A DNA stretch of 64,000 bases from positions 434,001 through 498,000 of the forward strand of contig NZ_BMMU01000003.1 of the NCBI RefSeq assembly GCF_014646095.1, in the 5' to 3' direction. This stretch comes from Streptomyces lacrimifluminis (GTDB lineage: Bacteria > Actinomycetota > Actinomycetes > Streptomycetales > Streptomycetaceae). This document shows positions 62,752 through 64,000 of the stretch, piece by piece. Numbering within the stretch: the stretch's first letter is position 1; every line of letters begins with the position of its first letter. The notes below the pieces were generated by a model. That model saw only the letters and a program-made list of their open reading frames with translations, did no database searches and had not been told where the DNA came from. The translations under genes were made by a program, and so were the position numbers.

Positions 62752-63755
62752 ACGAGCTCGGCGTCTCGGTTGTCGTCTGCGTCTACACCGAGGACCGCTG
62801 GGAGGACATCCTCGCGGCGGTCGCCTCGGTGCGGGCACAGTCGCGGCCGGCCCTGGAGACGCTCCTGGTCGTCGACCACAACCAGCCTCTCCTGGAGCGG
62901 CTGGCCAAGGAGTACAAGGAGACCGACGAGGTACGGGTGCTCGCCAACGCGGGGCCGCGCGGCCTGTCGGCCGGCCGCAACACCGGGATCGCCGCCTCGC
63001 ACGGCGGGATCATCGCCTTCCTCGACGACGACGCCGTGGCCGAACGCGACTGGCTGCGCCACTTCTCCGAGGGGTACGCGGACCCCCAGGTGATGGCCGT
63101 CGGCGGCCGTACGATGCCGATCTGGGCGTCGGGCCGCCGGCCGGCCTGGTTCCCCGAGGAGTTCGACTGGGTGGTGGGCTGCACCTACAAGGGGCTGCCC
63201 GGGGGACGTGTCAGGGTCCGCAACGTGCTCGGCGGGAACGCCTCCTTCCGGCGTACGGCCTTCGACGCGGCCGGCGGTTTCGCCACCGGGATCGGACGGG
63301 ACGGCGACAAGCGGCCGTTGGGCTGCGAGGAGACGGAGCTGTGCATCCGGCTCACCCGGGCCAGGCCCGACGCGGTACTGCTCATCGACGACCGTTCGGT
63401 GATCCATCACCGGGTGCCCGAGGTCCGCGAACACTTCGGGTACTTCCGCACCCGCACCTACGCCGAGGGCCTGTCGAAAGCGCTCGTCGCCCGAAGTGTG
63501 GGTGCGGACAAGGGACTTGAGTCCGAACGCCGGTACACCACCCGGGTCCTGCCCGCCGGGGTCGCGCGCGGTCTGCGCGACGCCCTGCTGGCCAGGCCGG
63601 GCGGCGCGGGCCGGGCGGGGGCGATCGTCGCCGGGGTGCTGACGGCGGCGGGCGGGTACGTCCTCGGAAGCCTGCGGGCGCGCCGGGGCGGGGCCACGTT
63701 CACGGTGGTGGAGATCGAGAGCGCGGTGCGGACCGAGGGAGGCAGCCCGCGATGA
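62748..63755 (+). CDS. Family 2 glycosyltransferase
   Basis: A 335-residue protein starting at TTG 62748 (GGGGAGAGG upstream; TTGA overlap with the previous stop). Motifs: VSVVVCVYTEDRWEDILAAV, ETLLVVDHN, NTGIAASHGGIIAFLDDDAV (DDD metal site) and the acceptor-side CEETELCIRL (EDxE-like). A hydrophobic C-terminal segment (AGAIVAGVLTAAGGYVLGSL) may anchor it. It acts with the neighbouring transferase, probably on an envelope glycan. Confidence 0.9.
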   Translation: MNELGVSVVVCVYTEDRWEDILAAVASVRAQSRPALETLLVVDHNQPLLERLAKEYKETDEVRVLANAGPRGLSAGRNTGIAASHGGIIAFLDDDAVAERDWLRHFSEGYADPQVMAVGGRTMPIWASGRRPAWFPEEFDWVVGCTYKGLPGGRVRVRNVLGGNASFRRTAFDAAGGFATGIGRDGDKRPLGCEETELCIRLTRARPDAVLLIDDRSVIHHRVPEVREHFGYFRTRTYAEGLSKALVARSVGADKGLESERRYTTRVLPAGVARGLRDALLARPGGAGRAGAIVAGVLTAAGGYVLGSLRARRGGATFTVVEIESAVRTEGGSPR

Positions 63756-64000
63756 CCGACGCACGCGTACCGATCCTCATGTACCACTCCGTCGCCACCG
63801 AGCCGAGCGAGGCGACCAGGACCCTGTCGGTGACACCGGAGGCGTTCGCCGAACAGCTGGCGTTGCTGGCCGAGCGAGGCTTCACCCCGCTCACCACCGC
63901 AGAGCTGGCGGCGAGTTGGCGATCCGGTCGCCCACTTCCCGCGCGTCCGCTGCTGATCACCTTCGACGACGGCTACGAGGGAGTGCACCGGCACGCGTTG
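63752..64000 (+). CDS. Polysaccharide deacetylase (NodB family), partial
   Basis: 83 codons from ATG 63752, cut by the right edge. PILMYHSVA and LLITFDDGYEG are the NodB motifs (first metal-binding Asp in TFDDG). It overlaps the glycosyltransferase stop by ATGA, so the set is translated as one unit. It should deacetylate N-acetylhexosamine units of the product. Confidence 0.88.
   Translation, partial: MTDARVPILMYHSVATEPSEATRTLSVTPEAFAEQLALLAERGFTPLTTAELAASWRSGRPLPARPLLITFDDGYEGVHRHAL

Noticed and set aside
1..64000. tRNA, rRNA, transposase, integrase or phage genes
   Set aside because: No cloverleaf-like, rRNA-like, DDE-type or integrase motifs were noticed on either strand.

Overview
The window looks like chromosomal DNA of a Streptomyces-type actinobacterium. 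GC is very high, coding frames end mostly in G or C, and GTG and TTG starts with GGAG-type ribosome sites are common. Families typical of streptomycetes are present: large LuxR/LAL regulators, a SorC regulator, a six-cysteine GDSL lipase, an ECF sigma/DUF4331 cluster and a DrrA-type ABC pump. No rRNA, tRNA, CRISPR array or transposase was recognised.

Left half (1-35443): a type VII (ESX) secretion locus. On the minus strand, read from right to left, come eccD, eccB, two WXG100 genes, a hairpin-rich gap, a small acidic protein, a 1115-aa coiled-coil protein, a YbaB/EspL-like protein, a small GWWG protein, and a giant gene that runs off the left edge (more than 3160 codons). The giant protein has a WXG100-like N-terminus, two separate His-Gly...Cys clan-CD-like sites and an HEFAH metalloprotease site, so it is the probable main substrate. 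eccC (+), a mycosin (-) with an altered oxyanion region, and a beta-helix/double-AAA EccA-like protein (+) complete the recognisable machinery. No EccE was recognised. Next follow a membrane protein with GW/ChW-like repeats, a 955-aa protein with an ADP-ribosyltransferase-like C-terminus translationally coupled to an SseB-like protein, a SorC regulator and a second WXG100-like pair.

Middle (35444-48280): two divergent LAL regulators, one with a degenerate P-loop, then an orphan response-regulator-like protein lacking the phospho-acceptor Asp. Further on are a Type ISP C-terminal-like orphan protein, a TetR regulator divergent from a DrrAB-type pump with two matching operators, a family III CoA-transferase and a small basic protein.

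Right (48396-64000): an ECF sigma factor with an RskA-like anti-sigma factor lies divergent from a secreted DUF4331 protein, a membrane TPR protein and an RcnA-like metal transporter with a His-rich loop. Then come a Ser/Thr kinase, a secreted lipase, a secreted subtilisin with propeptide, a small membrane protein, and a translationally coupled envelope/exopolysaccharide-type set (GNAT/FemAB-like, two GT2 glycosyltransferases, NodB deacetylase) cut by the right edge.

The most interesting part is the T7SS substrate region. It combines a giant multi-protease candidate, coiled-coil and YbaB-like accessory proteins, an ART-like candidate toxin and an internal hairpin that may set the ratio of WXG100 to effector products.
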